From Chrysoperla carnea (Eukaryota > Arthropoda > Insecta > Neuroptera > Chrysopidae), in NCBI RefSeq assembly GCF_905475395.1, contig NC_058342.1:32508140-32572139 (forward strand): a stretch of DNA of 64,000 nucleotides, given 5' to 3'. A program made the translations under genes and the position numbers. How positions within the stretch are numbered: the stretch's first letter is position 1; each line of letters opens with the position of its first letter. Of this stretch, positions 35,501-46,999 are shown in pieces. A model generated the notes under the pieces. It made no database searches. It had not been told where the DNA came from and saw only the letters and a program-made list of their open reading frames with translations.

Positions 35501-38500
35501 ATTTGTATGAGAAGGGCACCACAAGGGGGTGCCACATTGATTCACGAAGACAAAAAAATAATTTATCAGAAGGCCGCTCGATTGCAGGTTTGCCAAGTTG
35601 CGCGACATGAGTTAATCCGTCACTGAATTGAGGATCGGTTGAAAATTTGTATATATGTTAAGTGAATGTTAAGGAAGTTTGAGGATGTCGACTTCTTAAC
35701 CCCCCCCCCCTCTCTAAATTGACTTTAAATAGTATCTGCTTCAAGCCATTTTTTTAATTATTTTTAATTTTTTTAGGGGGACAAAGAATTTCAAAAATAT
35801 ATGAACATGTAAGTCTCAGAATAAAAAAAAGAGTGTGTGTACTTATGTACACGCGTTAGAAGTTATACTTCTTTCATTCAAAATTAATTATTCATATGAA
35901 TACTATATTTCACAACCATCGACTTGAACTGGCTCAGGGATATAAGTACTATGTAGTGTATAGTATGAACACTCAGTACTGTAACTATATTCAGTGTTGA
36001 AAATATATTTTTTTATTATTTCAATTCTGTGGCTAACTTCATCATGTCGTTCGTGCGCGCGCAGCTCACAAATTCACTATCATCCAAACGCGCCAAAAGA
36101 AGTATAACTTCAAAAATTTTTTTTCTCATTAAAGTAGCCTTTAGACGTTCAAAATTTCAACATTATTTTTCAACTCTTTACAAGATCGAAAAAATTGAAC
36201 GTATATGGGCAGCTTTATAACTACATTAATTAAAAACGATTCAAAATTTTGTATTTTTCCAAACAGAAAGAAGGTCAATTATTTTACACAATTTTATTGG
36301 CTAATGTGGCGTGATTCGACAGCAATTAAACGTTCAAAACGACAAACTTTAATACGATTTTTATTATATATGGTAAGTTTTCCCTTCCAAATTAAAAACA
36401 AAAAGAAAAACTCCACTAATTTTTTTTGTTTTTCTTTTGCAGTTTATTGCTCTTCTGTTGGCCACACCGTATGCCAGTATTACTGATGGTATTGGCCAGA
36501 AAAATATCCAAAATATTGAAGGTCTCTTATATTTAATTATTACCGAAACGATATTTACGTTCTCATATTCGGTGTTACATACATTTCCATCGGAATTACC
36601 GCAAATGTTACGAGAAGTTGGTAATGGATTGTACAAACCGGCTCCATTTTATCTTTGCAAAATGTTTTTAGCTGTAAGTATAAGTAAATATCTTTAGAGC
36701 GATTACAAACCGGGAATATCGGGGATTATCAGGGATTCAATGATTGACAGGGAATAGAATAGAAATACGAAACTTTTTGTTTACCTTGTTATCGTTGGTC
36801 CTCTTGAGCTCATTTTAAGAGCAAAGGAGAGAATTTGAAGATGCTTTACTCCCATTTACTCTAAGATCGGAACTTTCAGTTTTGAATTTCCGATTACCAT
36901 GACAACACTTCGAGTTTTAGAGTAAATTGGAATATTGCATCTTCAAGTTAACTTTTTTGACCTTAAAAGGAGCCCTAGTAGTTACAGCCGTCGTGTTTTT
37001 ATTTTATTTGGGTAAATCTAGCGGATTTTGATGATACGCGGTTTTATTTCTATATTGTTTTCTATGGTGACGTCATCATTCTTGAATATTTCTGCTTCTA
37101 AAGATCGGATTGAGACGAATAACAAAAAGAATTATTTGTTAAGAATTTCCGCATCGACCTGCCTACTATCGAACTCTGAACATAAAAAAATAACCTCAAA
37201 ATCTCAAGAAAACCGCTGTAACCTCACATTTTGAACTTTCTCTGATAACTCTTCGAAAAATTGTCACTTTTATCGTTCCCGAATCGGAAAACTCCTTTTC
37301 TGTATTTTTCAAATTTTGGAAACTACCCAACAAGGATTTTTAAATTTTTTGGGCTGTAATTACTTTAAAACAGGGATAAAGTTCTTAGAAACATTTGTCT
37401 TATAATAAAAGGGACCCGATTTTTGTGACCTTTCGAGTCAGAATTACTCTAGAAATAGAGAATAAGCAGTAAATTATTTTGTGTTTTTAGATTCCTGGTG
37501 CGATTTGTATGCCATTCGTGTACACAACGGTTATTTTCTGGTTTGTTGGATTAAATGGTGGATTCTTCGGTTACCTATTATTTTGTATACCAGTTATTGT
37601 AAGTGCAATCGCATCCACAGCCTACGGTTTTGTAATGTCAGCATCATTTGAATCGGTCGAAACAGCATCTTTAGTTTCTGTTCCCGTTGATTTCTTGAAT
37701 ATTGTTTTCGCTGGAATTTATTTAAATTTATCGAATTTACCATTATATATCGATTGGTTACGATACACATCACCTTTTTATTATGGAACTGAGGCCGTTT
37801 CAATTTTACAATGGACAAACGTTCCGGATATCAGTGAGTATTCATTTGTTTTTTCTACCGAAAATATAGACTTAATTACTGTATCGAAAATTAACAGGAA
37901 ACGGGTGGGGGTTCTAACCAAAGAGTTTATACAACTAGAAAACGCCAGAGGGCCTGAAACTTGCTATATGATGAATGAGAGAGACGACTGTCAGTGAGTT
38001 CCCCTGTGTCCTTGTCTAATCTATATGTCATTGGCTACATATTGTTTACATTATTGCTATTAAGTAAATAGTTAAAAAACGATTTATGGAATATTATTTA
38101 ATACATTAAAAATTATTCAAAAAGAAGAAACGTCAAAATTTAAACTTTTTTACAAAACAAATATAATAGCAGACACAAAATCTCTATGCATCATATGATT
38201 ATGACATATGACTATGACAATGACACAGGGAACTCACTGGCATTCTTCTCTCTCTCTCGCGTTCTCTATGTATATAAAATCTTTGGTTCTAACCCCCTAC
38301 AACTCTAGAGCCTCTCCAATTTGAGTTAAAGCGTTGAAAATTTCAACAAAACTTTAATGTTCAGTGCTCACATGCTCATGACTTTTCTTTTTCCAAGGAA
38401 ATTTTAAAAATGAATAAAAATTTGTTTGATTTCAGAATGTGACAATGATCCAGGTTTACCATGCATCAACAGCGGTCTTCAAGTACTCGATCGTTATGGT

Positions 38501-38617
38501 TTCGATCCAAATGATTTTTATTTAGATTTGTTTGGACTATCAATGTATTTCATTATTTTACATTTGATTGCATATTGTAACTTTTGGAGACGTAGCCAAA
38601 AACAATCAATTTATTAA
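32568..38617 (+). CDS. bw: Brown-type half ABC transporter (ABCG subfamily), complete, 9 coding exons
   Basis: Exons 32568-32736, 32818-32866, 33988-34174, 34386-35006, 35777-35808, 36267-36372, 36443-36673, 37491-37833 and 38436-38617 join in frame to 639 residues; all introns are GT-AG. The N-terminal ATP-binding domain has Walker A GASGAGKT (about 71-78, split by intron 2), Q-loop Gln118, signature LSGGE (173-177), Walker B LLFCDE (193-198) and H-loop His230. A C-terminal domain follows with about six membrane segments (near 380-400, 416-436, 467-485, 490-516, 525-546, 610-632). Blocks such as FTFSYSVLHTFP, REVGNGLY and YGFVMSASFES match Drosophila Brown better than White or Scarlet. Known of the family: Brown pairs with White to import guanine/pteridine precursors into pigment granules. 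The start is the first ATG of the frame; MGMK or the second Met are both possible. Length is close to Drosophila Brown (675). Confidence 0.93.
33369..33651. mobile_element. Palindromic fold-back element, family F, in brown intron 2
   Basis: Two arms of about 115 bp are reverse complements, with outer TACTAGGAGAACATAAG / TTATGTTCTCCTAATA and inner AGAAAGTTATTGGTCTGC / ATAACTTTCTGATAGC blocks. A second copy is at 40330-40613. Confidence 0.8.
35056..35325. mobile_element. pogo/Tigger-like non-autonomous element, 270 bp, in brown intron 4
   Basis: CAGTAGTCTGGAGAGTCTCG at the left and CGAGACTCTACTG at the right, TA on both sides; inner ATAATCGGAA / TTCCGATTA also inverted. No transposase. Confidence 0.8.
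35405..35625 (+). repeat. Dispersed repeat family J in brown intron 4
   Basis: ACGGATTAACCAGTAATCAG, GGACAAATTTGTATGAGAAG and GGGCACCACAAGGGGGTGCC match the other family J copies. Confidence 0.65.
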
Positions 38618-38850
38618 CACATTAGTTCAGTTCCCATTACTAATATATTTTCATTATTCAACCCTACCCATGTGAGAATTCATAAGGTAATGGATTTTAG
38701 TCCAAATTTCTACCGTCCATGTTTGGATCATAACCCCTCATGGTTCAAAACGATTTACGATGTTTAGGTTTCTTCATTTTAAAGAATTCAAGAAAGGAAA
38801 AGTTTACTTTTTCGGGGTAACCATTTTTTTAGGTCTCTGAATCGAATAAA
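38618..38850 (+). other. brown 3' UTR with candidate polyadenylation signal
   Basis: AT-rich non-coding sequence follows the stop codon. AATAAA at 38845-38850 is the first canonical signal, giving a 3' UTR of about 250 nt. Another AATAAA lies near 39757. Confidence 0.45.
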
Positions 38851-39129
38851 AGTAACCCAAGAAATATAGTCTAGTGAATAAGAAGCTTAATGGTTTTTTG
38901 GATACTTTTCTCAACCTTTTCTTGTTAATATTAATAAGACATGTGGGCCCCTAGCACCTAGACAGAGAGTCCTCTGTGGCCTGTTGATATTAAAGTAAAG
39001 AGTAACCAGTTTCGAGGTCTCATCATCGTTCCCTATTCTGTTCATCATCCAAAAAAGGTTAAATGATCTTGAATAATCAGAAAAGATCTTAACATAGATA
39101 AATTTTTCAAATGGGTTAAAGTAGTATCC

Positions 39130-39300
39130 AAAAAAAATCAGCTCTGACGCACAACTGAAGTTTACTGGATATAAGAACTATATAGTGTGCTGTTTTCGTC
39201 AGGTTAATGTCAGTTTCAAACAATAGATGCTTTGTCGACAGCACGCAAGTATACAAATTATATACACGTATTACCTTGAAATGAAATTCAAGTGAAATGT
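39130..39300 (+). repeat. Dispersed repeat family B copy
   Basis: CAGCTCTGACGCACAACTG, GTCAGTTTCAAACAATAGAT and GCTTTGTCGACAGCACGCAA are present in family order. Confidence 0.8.
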
Positions 39301-40114
39301 ACAAACGAGAGGTTGCGCCCCAAAAGTGTAACGAGAGCATTCCGATCGCTAAAGTTTTACTCCTCATATTTTTTTCCGACGGAGGTGTCTTGTATGAAAA
39401 ACTTAAACTTTAATAACAATTTATTCGACCACTTTTCGGCATCGGAGTCATTTCAATTCGATTCTGCGATCCAAAAACATGTAACTTCGAAAAATTTTCT
39501 ACAGGATTCTTCTCTGTTGTTCCAAAAATCCCATCTTATGGATTCTCGCTAAATTCATTGGAAATTTCATAGAAATTTTCCAAGAATGGCATCGCGTGCT
39601 AAGTAGAATATTTTGTTTGATAACAATATTCACGAAACGAAGTGCCATTGCAATTAATTAAAAATAAAAAGTGCCATATATATAACAAACATAGAATGTA
39701 GACGTGATCCTGATTCTGATCGTGGATCGTGGAGATGCTGGCTACACTCTATTATATCAAATAAATGTAAGCAAATTTTACAAAGTATTTTGTATTTGTA
39801 TTGTATATACATTTAATATATTTTTGTTAAAAAATTAAAATAAATCCAAACTCATTTTGTTTCATTTTATTTTTAGATCCTTTTCTCCTGTCCTATTTAT
39901 TTTTTACTCACCTTTTTGGTAAATCATACTTATCCCTGAAAGGACTTTGGTACTTTTCTCTTCAATTTTTGCTTATTTGTAAATTATTAATCGCTTCGTC
40001 TCGTCGACCTTTTCCACGAATGTACACATCACATGATTTGGCCAATAATTCGCTATTTCATGATCGAACTTTTATGAAAAAAGCTCCGCGATCTTAGCAC
40101 CTCATGTGCGGAAT

Positions 40115-40295
40115 TTCGATTGACCAATTATACCATCTGAAAGGTCAGAAATTGGTCATAAAAGGTCAGTTGGTCTCATTAATTGGTCAGCATCAGAAAA
40201 TTTTTTATTAAAGATTGAAAAAACTCCACCTATGCGCGATCGGGAAGCATTCGCTGATAATTGGTCAGCTAATATAAATAATTGGTCAGTTTAAT
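40115..40295. repeat. Cluster of AATTGGTCA(G) motifs
   Basis: The decamer AATTGGTCAG or near variants occurs about six times in 180 bp, once inverted (GACCAATTAT). Spacing is irregular, so it is not a simple satellite. Confidence 0.55.
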
Positions 40296-40329
40296 TTTAT
40301 ATTCAAAAAATAATATAATTTCGAAAAAA

Positions 40330-40613
40330 TTTTCAATTTTTTCAACATTTGTACTAGGAGAACATAAGTGGGAATTAGTAGTTCCTGATAAGGAGAAAGG
40401 TAAGTAAGTGTTTTCACCCCGAAAGTCTAAAATTTTATTTTGGCAGAAAGTTATTGGTCTGCCCACTAGAGGTCACACTCACCAAACACGGGTGTGCAGA
40501 CCACTAACTTTCTGACTTACGAGGTGACAACAATTACCTTGCTATCAGGTACTACTTATTCCGTCCGTCCTTGATGTTCTCCTAGTAGAAATGTGAAAAA
40601 AATTGAAGTTTTT
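40330..40613. mobile_element. Palindromic fold-back element, family F, intergenic copy
   Basis: Same architecture as 33369-33651: ACTAGGAGAACATAAG and ATGTTCTCCTAGTAG near the ends, CAGAAAGTTATTGGTCTG in the arm. Arms are more diverged here. Confidence 0.75.
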
Positions 40614-40740
40614 GAACGAAAAAAAAATAATTTTTTCATCATTTACTAGGCAAACATGCTGTGGTGGAAATTTGAAAAAAAATGAAAATAAAAATCAGAT
40701 TTTGCTTAAAAGATTTAATGAACTTTTTTTTAATATGTGT

Positions 40741-40811
40741 CCTCACCTAGTTTCGAACCAAGGGACTATTCATTCGAAGTCAGATACGCTAACCACTATA
40801 CCATTAGGGCT
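40741..40811 (-). pseudogene. tRNA-like relic (Arg-TCG-like)
   Basis: On the minus strand, GGTATAGTGGTTAGCG (A box) is followed by an anticodon-loop-like CTTCGAA and GGTTCGAAACTAGG (B box) at tRNA spacing. Acceptor arms are only partly complementary and there is no downstream T-run typical of an active gene. It is probably a tRNA pseudogene or the head of a SINE. Confidence 0.5.
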
Positions 40812-41404
40812 CTGTTATTCGTATTAATAAATAATTATATTCATATTTTCGACTTTCTTAAATTATAACAAAAAGTAAAACTCATTTTCGGAAAATTTTG
40901 AGTAGTATTATTACAAAAAAAAATGGCAAACGAAGTTTGAAATACTTACCTATCGTGAAGTTCGAAATACTCACCTATTTTTAACTGAAATAATATTGTA
41001 TAGCTACAGAGAGATGGGGAAAAATAAAATAAAAACAGGGTTTGAGTTTTCAACTTTATTTAAATGAAATCAAAATACATAAAAACTATTTACGAATTAC
41101 TTGCACATAATTCCATATAATTAATTTCATCTAAAAAAAATTTTTTTGCATCAACTTTTTTTTTACAAACCAAATACCACACAAAAATAAAATGAAAATC
41201 CAAAAAGAATATTACGTATTTACAATCCAACTTCTTTATCTCACCTATATTTTATAAGAATTTGTTTGTACCTTTACTAAAAAAAAATTAATTAGTTAAT
41301 TAATAATTTTGTTCTGAAAGGAAAAATGGGATAGAATAAAATAAAACAAAATTTAAAATATATAACGAATTTTTTATAGGTGACATATGTACAAATATAT
41401 ATAA

Positions 41405-41940
41405 TACAAGTGAAAACAAACAATTGACTGAGTTAATTGTTGAAATACCATGCATAGTCAGTGTTGATTTATTTATCACATTACACATACAAACATGTGA
41501 CACATACATAACTGATAATCAAGTATAGTACCTATTATAAAATTTCCGCCTAATTGGCGCCCTCACGAGTAAACAGTGATGTTTATGAAAAAAAATTTTA
41601 CATTTAATCTTTTGTTCTATCTCTAACGGTTTACAAGATGGGTCCTACGGACCCAAGACCCAATTCACCTATGATGCTCATTTACGAACTTGACCTCACT
41701 TTTTACGTCCTGAGTACGCTGTAAAAATTTCAGCTCGATATCTTTTTTCGTTTTTGAGTTATCGTGTCCACAGACGGACGGATGGACGGACGGACAACCG
41801 GAAATGGACTAATTAGGTGATTTTACGAACACCTATGACAAAATTTTTATACTAACATCATTATTTTTAAGCGTTACAAACTTGGGACTAAACTTAATAT
41901 ACTATGTATATTTCATATATACATGGTATAAAAAGAGTGA
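41405..41940 (-). repeat. Dispersed repeat family A, reverse copy
   Basis: Complete body from GTGAAAACAAACAATTGACT to CATATATACATGGTATAAA, including the GGACGGATGGACGGACGG simple-repeat segment. Confidence 0.9.
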
Positions 41941-42304
41941 AAAATTTAAATAAAAGGAAAAATTCATTTTTTTAAAAGTAAAAAATTATAAAAAAATATT
42001 TCCCCTACTCTGTCTGGTTTATAGTGAAGAGCTGTGCGTAAGTACTCACTGCCCTGATAAAACCATCCGGCTCAAAGCATGCGCGTTACGACAGAGAAAT
42101 GCAAACAAACATTCGCCATGAAAAGTTCAAAACTTTAAAAGCCTCTAGGTTCTTAACGCGCGAATCAATTTTTAATTTTGTTTACCAGTTTGCATATTAA
42201 TTCTATTTTTATAGATTTGTGTTTATTTTTTGCTTACCTTTTTTGGGAAATTGTACTTACCCCTCACAGGACTTTGATACTTAACTGAGGCTAATTTGTA
42301 ATTT

Positions 42305-42835
42305 TTATCCCCTGTATATATGAAATATAAATCAAGGTATACTAAGTTTATTCCTAAGTTTGTAACGCTTAAATATATTAATGCTACTAACAAAATTTTG
42401 CTACAGGTGTTTATAAAATCACTTCATTAGTCCATTTCCGTGTATGTGTCTGTATGTCTGTCCGTCTGTCAATCACGAGTACTCAAAAACGAAGAGATAT
42501 CAAGCTGAAATTTTTATAGCGTGTTTAGGATGTAAAAAATGTGGTCGAGTTCGTAAATGAGCAACATAGGTCAATTGGGTCTTGGGTCCGCAGGATCCAT
42601 CTTCTAAACCGTTAGAGATAGAATTCGTAAACATTAATGATCACCCGCGAGGGCGCCAAATTATATAGTATGTATTATATGTTAATATCAGTTATGTATG
42701 TGTGGCTATATAAGAGTGACTATCTTTCTTTACTTACATAACATAAAAATACAGACGATTACGATCATCAACACTGTCTATACATGATATTTCAACAATT
42801 AACTCAGTCAATTGTTTGTTTTCACTTGTTTAAGG
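42305..42835 (+). repeat. Dispersed repeat family A, forward copy
   Basis: Full-length body with an internal gap after GTTAGAGATAGAA. Forms a head-to-head inverted pair with 41405-41940, about 365 bp apart. Confidence 0.9.
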
Positions 42836-42839
42836 ATAA

Positions 42840-43720
42840 GGATTGAATAAAAAAAAAACAAAATTTTAATACTTCGCATATATAATATATTCCTATGAAA
42901 TAACAAATTACATTGGAAAAATTACTTCTAAAATTCAATAACTATTTGATTTTTCTTTTGTTAATTGGTATGAAAAACATTTTCTTTTGTTTTTTGTATT
43001 TTTTTTTTTTTTTTTTTGTAATTAATATATTTAGGTGTGCACAATAAATTTTTTTACTATGTTTTTTTTTTTTTGTATTATTTAATCGTTCGTCTCTATC
43101 AAATTTTCACACAAATTTTCCTCATATTTTATTTAGTCAAAAAAAATGAAAATACATCGAAATAAAAAAAAATCAAACATACATAATTAATAAACGACAT
43201 CAAAATTGTCTTTAAAAATTTGATCTAGTCAACTGTCAAAGAATAACCTAAGTAACGCTAATTTTCCTTTTTCCACACACAATTTGTTTGTTAGTAAAAT
43301 TGGCGAAAATATTTACAGCCAAAAAAATTTTACCTACATTATCGACGGAAATGTTTCCAGAACGATGAAGTGTAATAGAAAGGCTTTTTATATCGTCCCT
43401 TATTTTTAGTCATAATTTCCCCGAAAATATACACTTATGCACTGTATCGAAGGACAATATAACTCCAAGAAATCGATTTTTAGAATTGAGAACTATTTAC
43501 ATATTTATTTCCAGTTTGATTTGGTCTCCTTTATTTCAAAGAATGCCAGTTTTTTGTACTTTGAGGAATTTCCGTCGTGGAAAAATCTCACATCTATAGC
43601 CCCTCTAAATTGAGATAATGTCAAAGAAGTGACTTTTAGGAGTGTCTTCTTTCCAGCTCTTTTCTTCTGAGGGGAAAATATGCCCTTAGATCTTTAGTGT
43701 CGGAGCTCTGCTATTAAAGG
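42840..43720. other. Non-coding AT-rich DNA
   Basis: Long homopolymer runs (A and T), no repeat or gene recognised. Confidence 0.4.
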
Positions 43721-43724
43721 GATA

Positions 43725-44065
43725 CAGCAGATGCTCCCAAGACCCATCAGAACTATGGATATGGAATTCTGTCGAGGTTAAACGCCACGTCCCTGCAGGT
43801 GCAAATAACATGTATTGAGGTTTCATCGTCTTTCATACAGGCCACTACAAGTGGGATCATCAAAGATCCCCCCATGTTATGAAGGTGATAGTTCAATCGA
43901 AAGAGTCCCACCACCTGTGAGTTTCAGGAGAGCACAGTCAAATGTCCTAGCTGATACACAGTTTGGCCTATCGCATGCCCTGATTCGGTAAATTACGGAG
44001 CATCTTGCTATGAAAATAACAGGCTCAAGTGAAAGGGGCGTTTGAGACGATCCCCTCTCGGGACT
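43725..44065 (-). pseudogene. LINE relic: C-terminal region with CMKDDETSIHVIC
   Basis: On the minus strand RPTVYQLGHLTVLS and LNYHLHNMG, then after frameshifts CMKDDETSIHVICTC. This is the tail of an insect non-LTR polyprotein (end of RNase H plus zinc knuckle). Stops and frameshifts show decay. Confidence 0.75.
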
Positions 44066-44069
44066 ACCT

Positions 44070-45220
44070 TCTTAATACTGTATTGTTGCTAAATTATTAG
44101 CTATCGCTTCGAACTTGAATTCTGTGTTAAAAATTTAAATTTATTCTATTTGAGAGGGTAGGCAATTAATATGGTCCACTTTGGGAGCCAGATTAAATGA
44201 GATCGGGTCAACTGGTTTCCCAAATTGTGGTGGAAGGAAAATATACAGTTAAAAATAAATATTGTTTAAAGATCCAAAAATGTTTTTAAAAATACTTTTA
44301 TCATTTTTTTTTTATCTAAGTAGTTCTTTTTTTTTTAAAGGCCATAGTTTTCTTCTTTTTTTTTTTTAGAAAAGATAATTGCTTGAGATATTTTTTTAAA
44401 AATCAATCATAGCTCCATAAATTTTCATCGAAAAAGGTACTTTCTTTATGGAACCAGATTGTTTGATAGTACGGTAGCCAGTTGGAATTTCGTTTCGAGT
44501 TGCATTCTCAAATTTTTTGCTACTTGCGATATTTCGCTTGTTTTATAATTACCGGGTTTACATGTTTTTGGATTTTCGAGAATAATTTTCATTAAATTTT
44601 CCCGATTTGTAATCATTTTGATTTAGTAAATATATTAAACCAGTTACAAAATTCGCAACGAGTATATTTAATGTCAGATCAGCGGTCAAATCGAACTGGC
44701 AACCGTACTATTCATAAAACACAGTGCATGTCAAAATGTTTTTTTGTTTTGTTTATAAATATAAATATATTTTAAGTATTCTTAAATTAAATAGCCATTC
44801 GATTGATCGATATCGATAACGAAAAGCGTCTCAAATGTCTCAATCAAAATTTAAAATTTACTTTTTAAATAAATAAATAATTATTATTAAATAAAAACTT
44901 TTTAATAAAAAAAAATTCTAACAAATTAAGTTTTACTTGAAAATAAAAAATGTTTAGCTAAGTACTAGAAAAAAACATAACGCTTTGTTTTTAGTTGCGT
45001 CATTTCTTACGTCACACAAAATGTTTAATTTATTTTACAGTGATGGATTTAAAGCGATCGACAACAGAACGGAACTAATTCGATAACTCTTTCACTGAAA
45101 TCATCCTGACAAGATTAATTTTTAGTAAAATGATCATCAAATTAGCTCTCAGTGGTATTTCACTCTGACGGATCAGAAAATTGAGTGTCTCTACCCAAAA
45201 CATTTGGCGTGTTATGAAAA
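44070..45220. other. Non-coding AT-rich DNA
   Basis: No gene and no repeat recognised. Confidence 0.4.
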
Positions 45221-45224
45221 AATA

Positions 45225-45330
45225 ACGAGAGTAAACTTGAAAAAGTGACACGAAAAGTACATGTTGAAGTTGGTTACAATTTTTTAACACCATGAAGTTA
45301 GTTGATAAACGAAATGTCATTCACAATAAT
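45225..45330 (-). repeat. Dispersed repeat family O, uninterrupted copy
   Basis: Read on the minus strand it has TTTATCAACTAACTTCATGG, the intact counterpart of the site split at 27825-27993. Confidence 0.7.
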
Positions 45331-46004
45331 GACAGACACATATACATATTATTTTCTTAAATCCGCCACTGTTGATTTGGGGGGGCATACAATTTACATT
45401 GATTTATTTTAAAGTAAAACTCAATTTATTGTACACAAAAATAAATTAACGAAAGATTATTTTAAAAAAAAAATCAGAAAAGAGGGGGTGTGTGGGGCAG
45501 GGTAGGCTAGTTAAAATTATATTAATAAGCAGTGATGTGAGGGGGTGAATAAAATATACTCCAAAAAAATGTTGGAGTTGTTATCACCGATATACACCAC
45601 TCACGCGCATCGTGTACCCCCTCATTCTGCGCACGATTTGATGAAAATTGTGATAGTTCTAGTTAATACAAAATCGGTATACCAAAATATTGGATCCAAG
45701 TTTTTAATTTTATAGTTAAAAATTTTCATTTCCCTTGAAAATATTGGCATTTTCAATAAATAATAGCATCCTTATCTGACGGCTTTATGGTAGTTGAAAT
45801 TTTTGGTTGGTTTCCGAAGACATCAGACCCTGAGACAAACAGACGAATGTGTACCATTACAAAAGTTGTGCTAAACTACTCAGTCGGTATTCTAATTTTC
45901 TAGAAATTTCTATAATTTGTAGGTTAATAAGGAATCATCTATACCTTCCTTGAGAACGACCCGCCACCCGAAGACATCCGGGTAACAGATGCTATTTTAA
46001 TTAG

Positions 46005-46170
46005 TGAAAACTTTAGGATTCTGTCGAGGTCAGATGCCACGCAGAAAGCCCAAAGCTTCTATGTCGGAATATCTCCCAGGATTGATAGATTCAAGGTTTC
46101 GGATCCAAGCATGTACGGAGGTTTCATTGTCCTCCATACAGTGTCCTGTCAAGAGTCCCACAAAATTCTA
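46005..46170 (-). pseudogene. LINE relic: CMEDNETSVH fragment
   Basis: Minus-strand frame reads CMEDNETSVHAWIRNLES and continues to LGFLRGI then a stop. Same family as 43725-44065 by the ETS.H block. Confidence 0.65.
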
Positions 46171-46647
46171 TCTCTTTCTTTAAAGAATATGAGAAGCTAA
46201 AAAATAAACTTGAAATGAAAATTTCAAACCTTAAATTTGGATCCAATCTTTAGTGTGCCTTGCCCATATTAACCGATTAAACACTCCGAAAAACTTTCGA
46301 CAATTTTTTATTAGTTAAAAATACACAATATTTACAATCATGCAACTTTATTATACTTGGAACTTGAAAATGCGCATTTCCAATTTACTCTAAGACTCGA
46401 AATGTTGTCGTGGCAATTAGAATTTCAAGACCACTTTGAAAAAAAAAAAGTTCAATGTTTGTCCTGGCGTACGAGCATGCTTAGTTCCTTTTATGGAAAC
46501 TGTTATGACAGAGTCTATTTCCCCCCCTCTAAATCATACGACTATGAAACGCATATCAAATTGGAGGGGAAAAATAGGACCTTCTAACAATCATAACAGT
46601 TTTCAATAAAGAAATGTCAAGACAAAAATTAAACTGTCCTTAAAATG

Positions 46648-46994
46648 AATGCCCCTGAAACTACCAGCGGCTGGTATTCTACCAGCCAAAAGGGATTCTA
46701 CCTTTCAAGTTATTTTCAAATTATTGCCTTTCAAGTGATTGAAAATTTTTTTTCTTCTAGTTTTCTTGGTATATACTTTTTCATATGGATATACAGAGGA
46801 GGCCTGGGTAATTGGACAGACGGACTCGACTATGTGGAAGGTCTGGAGTACCATCAATTAATGGAAGGTGTCCAATTATGGGCTTTTTAGCCTCTCAAGT
46901 TGTGGGAAATTTTTTTCTCAAAGGACAGTTCCCCTTGCCGAAAAATTTTGTTTGTCTGACCTAAATTGAAGTTACTTCGGCTGGTATCTTCAGG
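46648..46994. mobile_element. Terminal-inverted-repeat element, family N, about 347 bp
   Basis: ATGCCCCTGAAACTACCAGC at the left is mirrored by GCTGGTATCTTCAGGGGCAT at the right. A partial relative is at 53395-53640 inside Rsbn1. The 81-aa frame inside has no recognisable domain. Confidence 0.7.
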
Positions 46995-46999
46995 GGCAT

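Noticed and set aside
36267-36270. Alternative acceptor at CAGAAAG (exon from 36271) joining directly to 35006
   Set aside because: Frame would work, but AAAG is a weak acceptor next to a good CAG. The micro-exon model uses strong sites on both sides.
37834-37997. Read-through of brown exon 8 giving a 54-residue alternative tail
   Set aside because: It would remove the last membrane segment. The GTGAGT donor at 37834 and the matching acceptor at 38435 restore the conserved C-terminus, so this is intron sequence.
46645-46890. 81-aa frame on the + strand
   Set aside because: Contained in an inverted-repeat element (46648-46994) with a related copy in an Rsbn1 intron; no domain.
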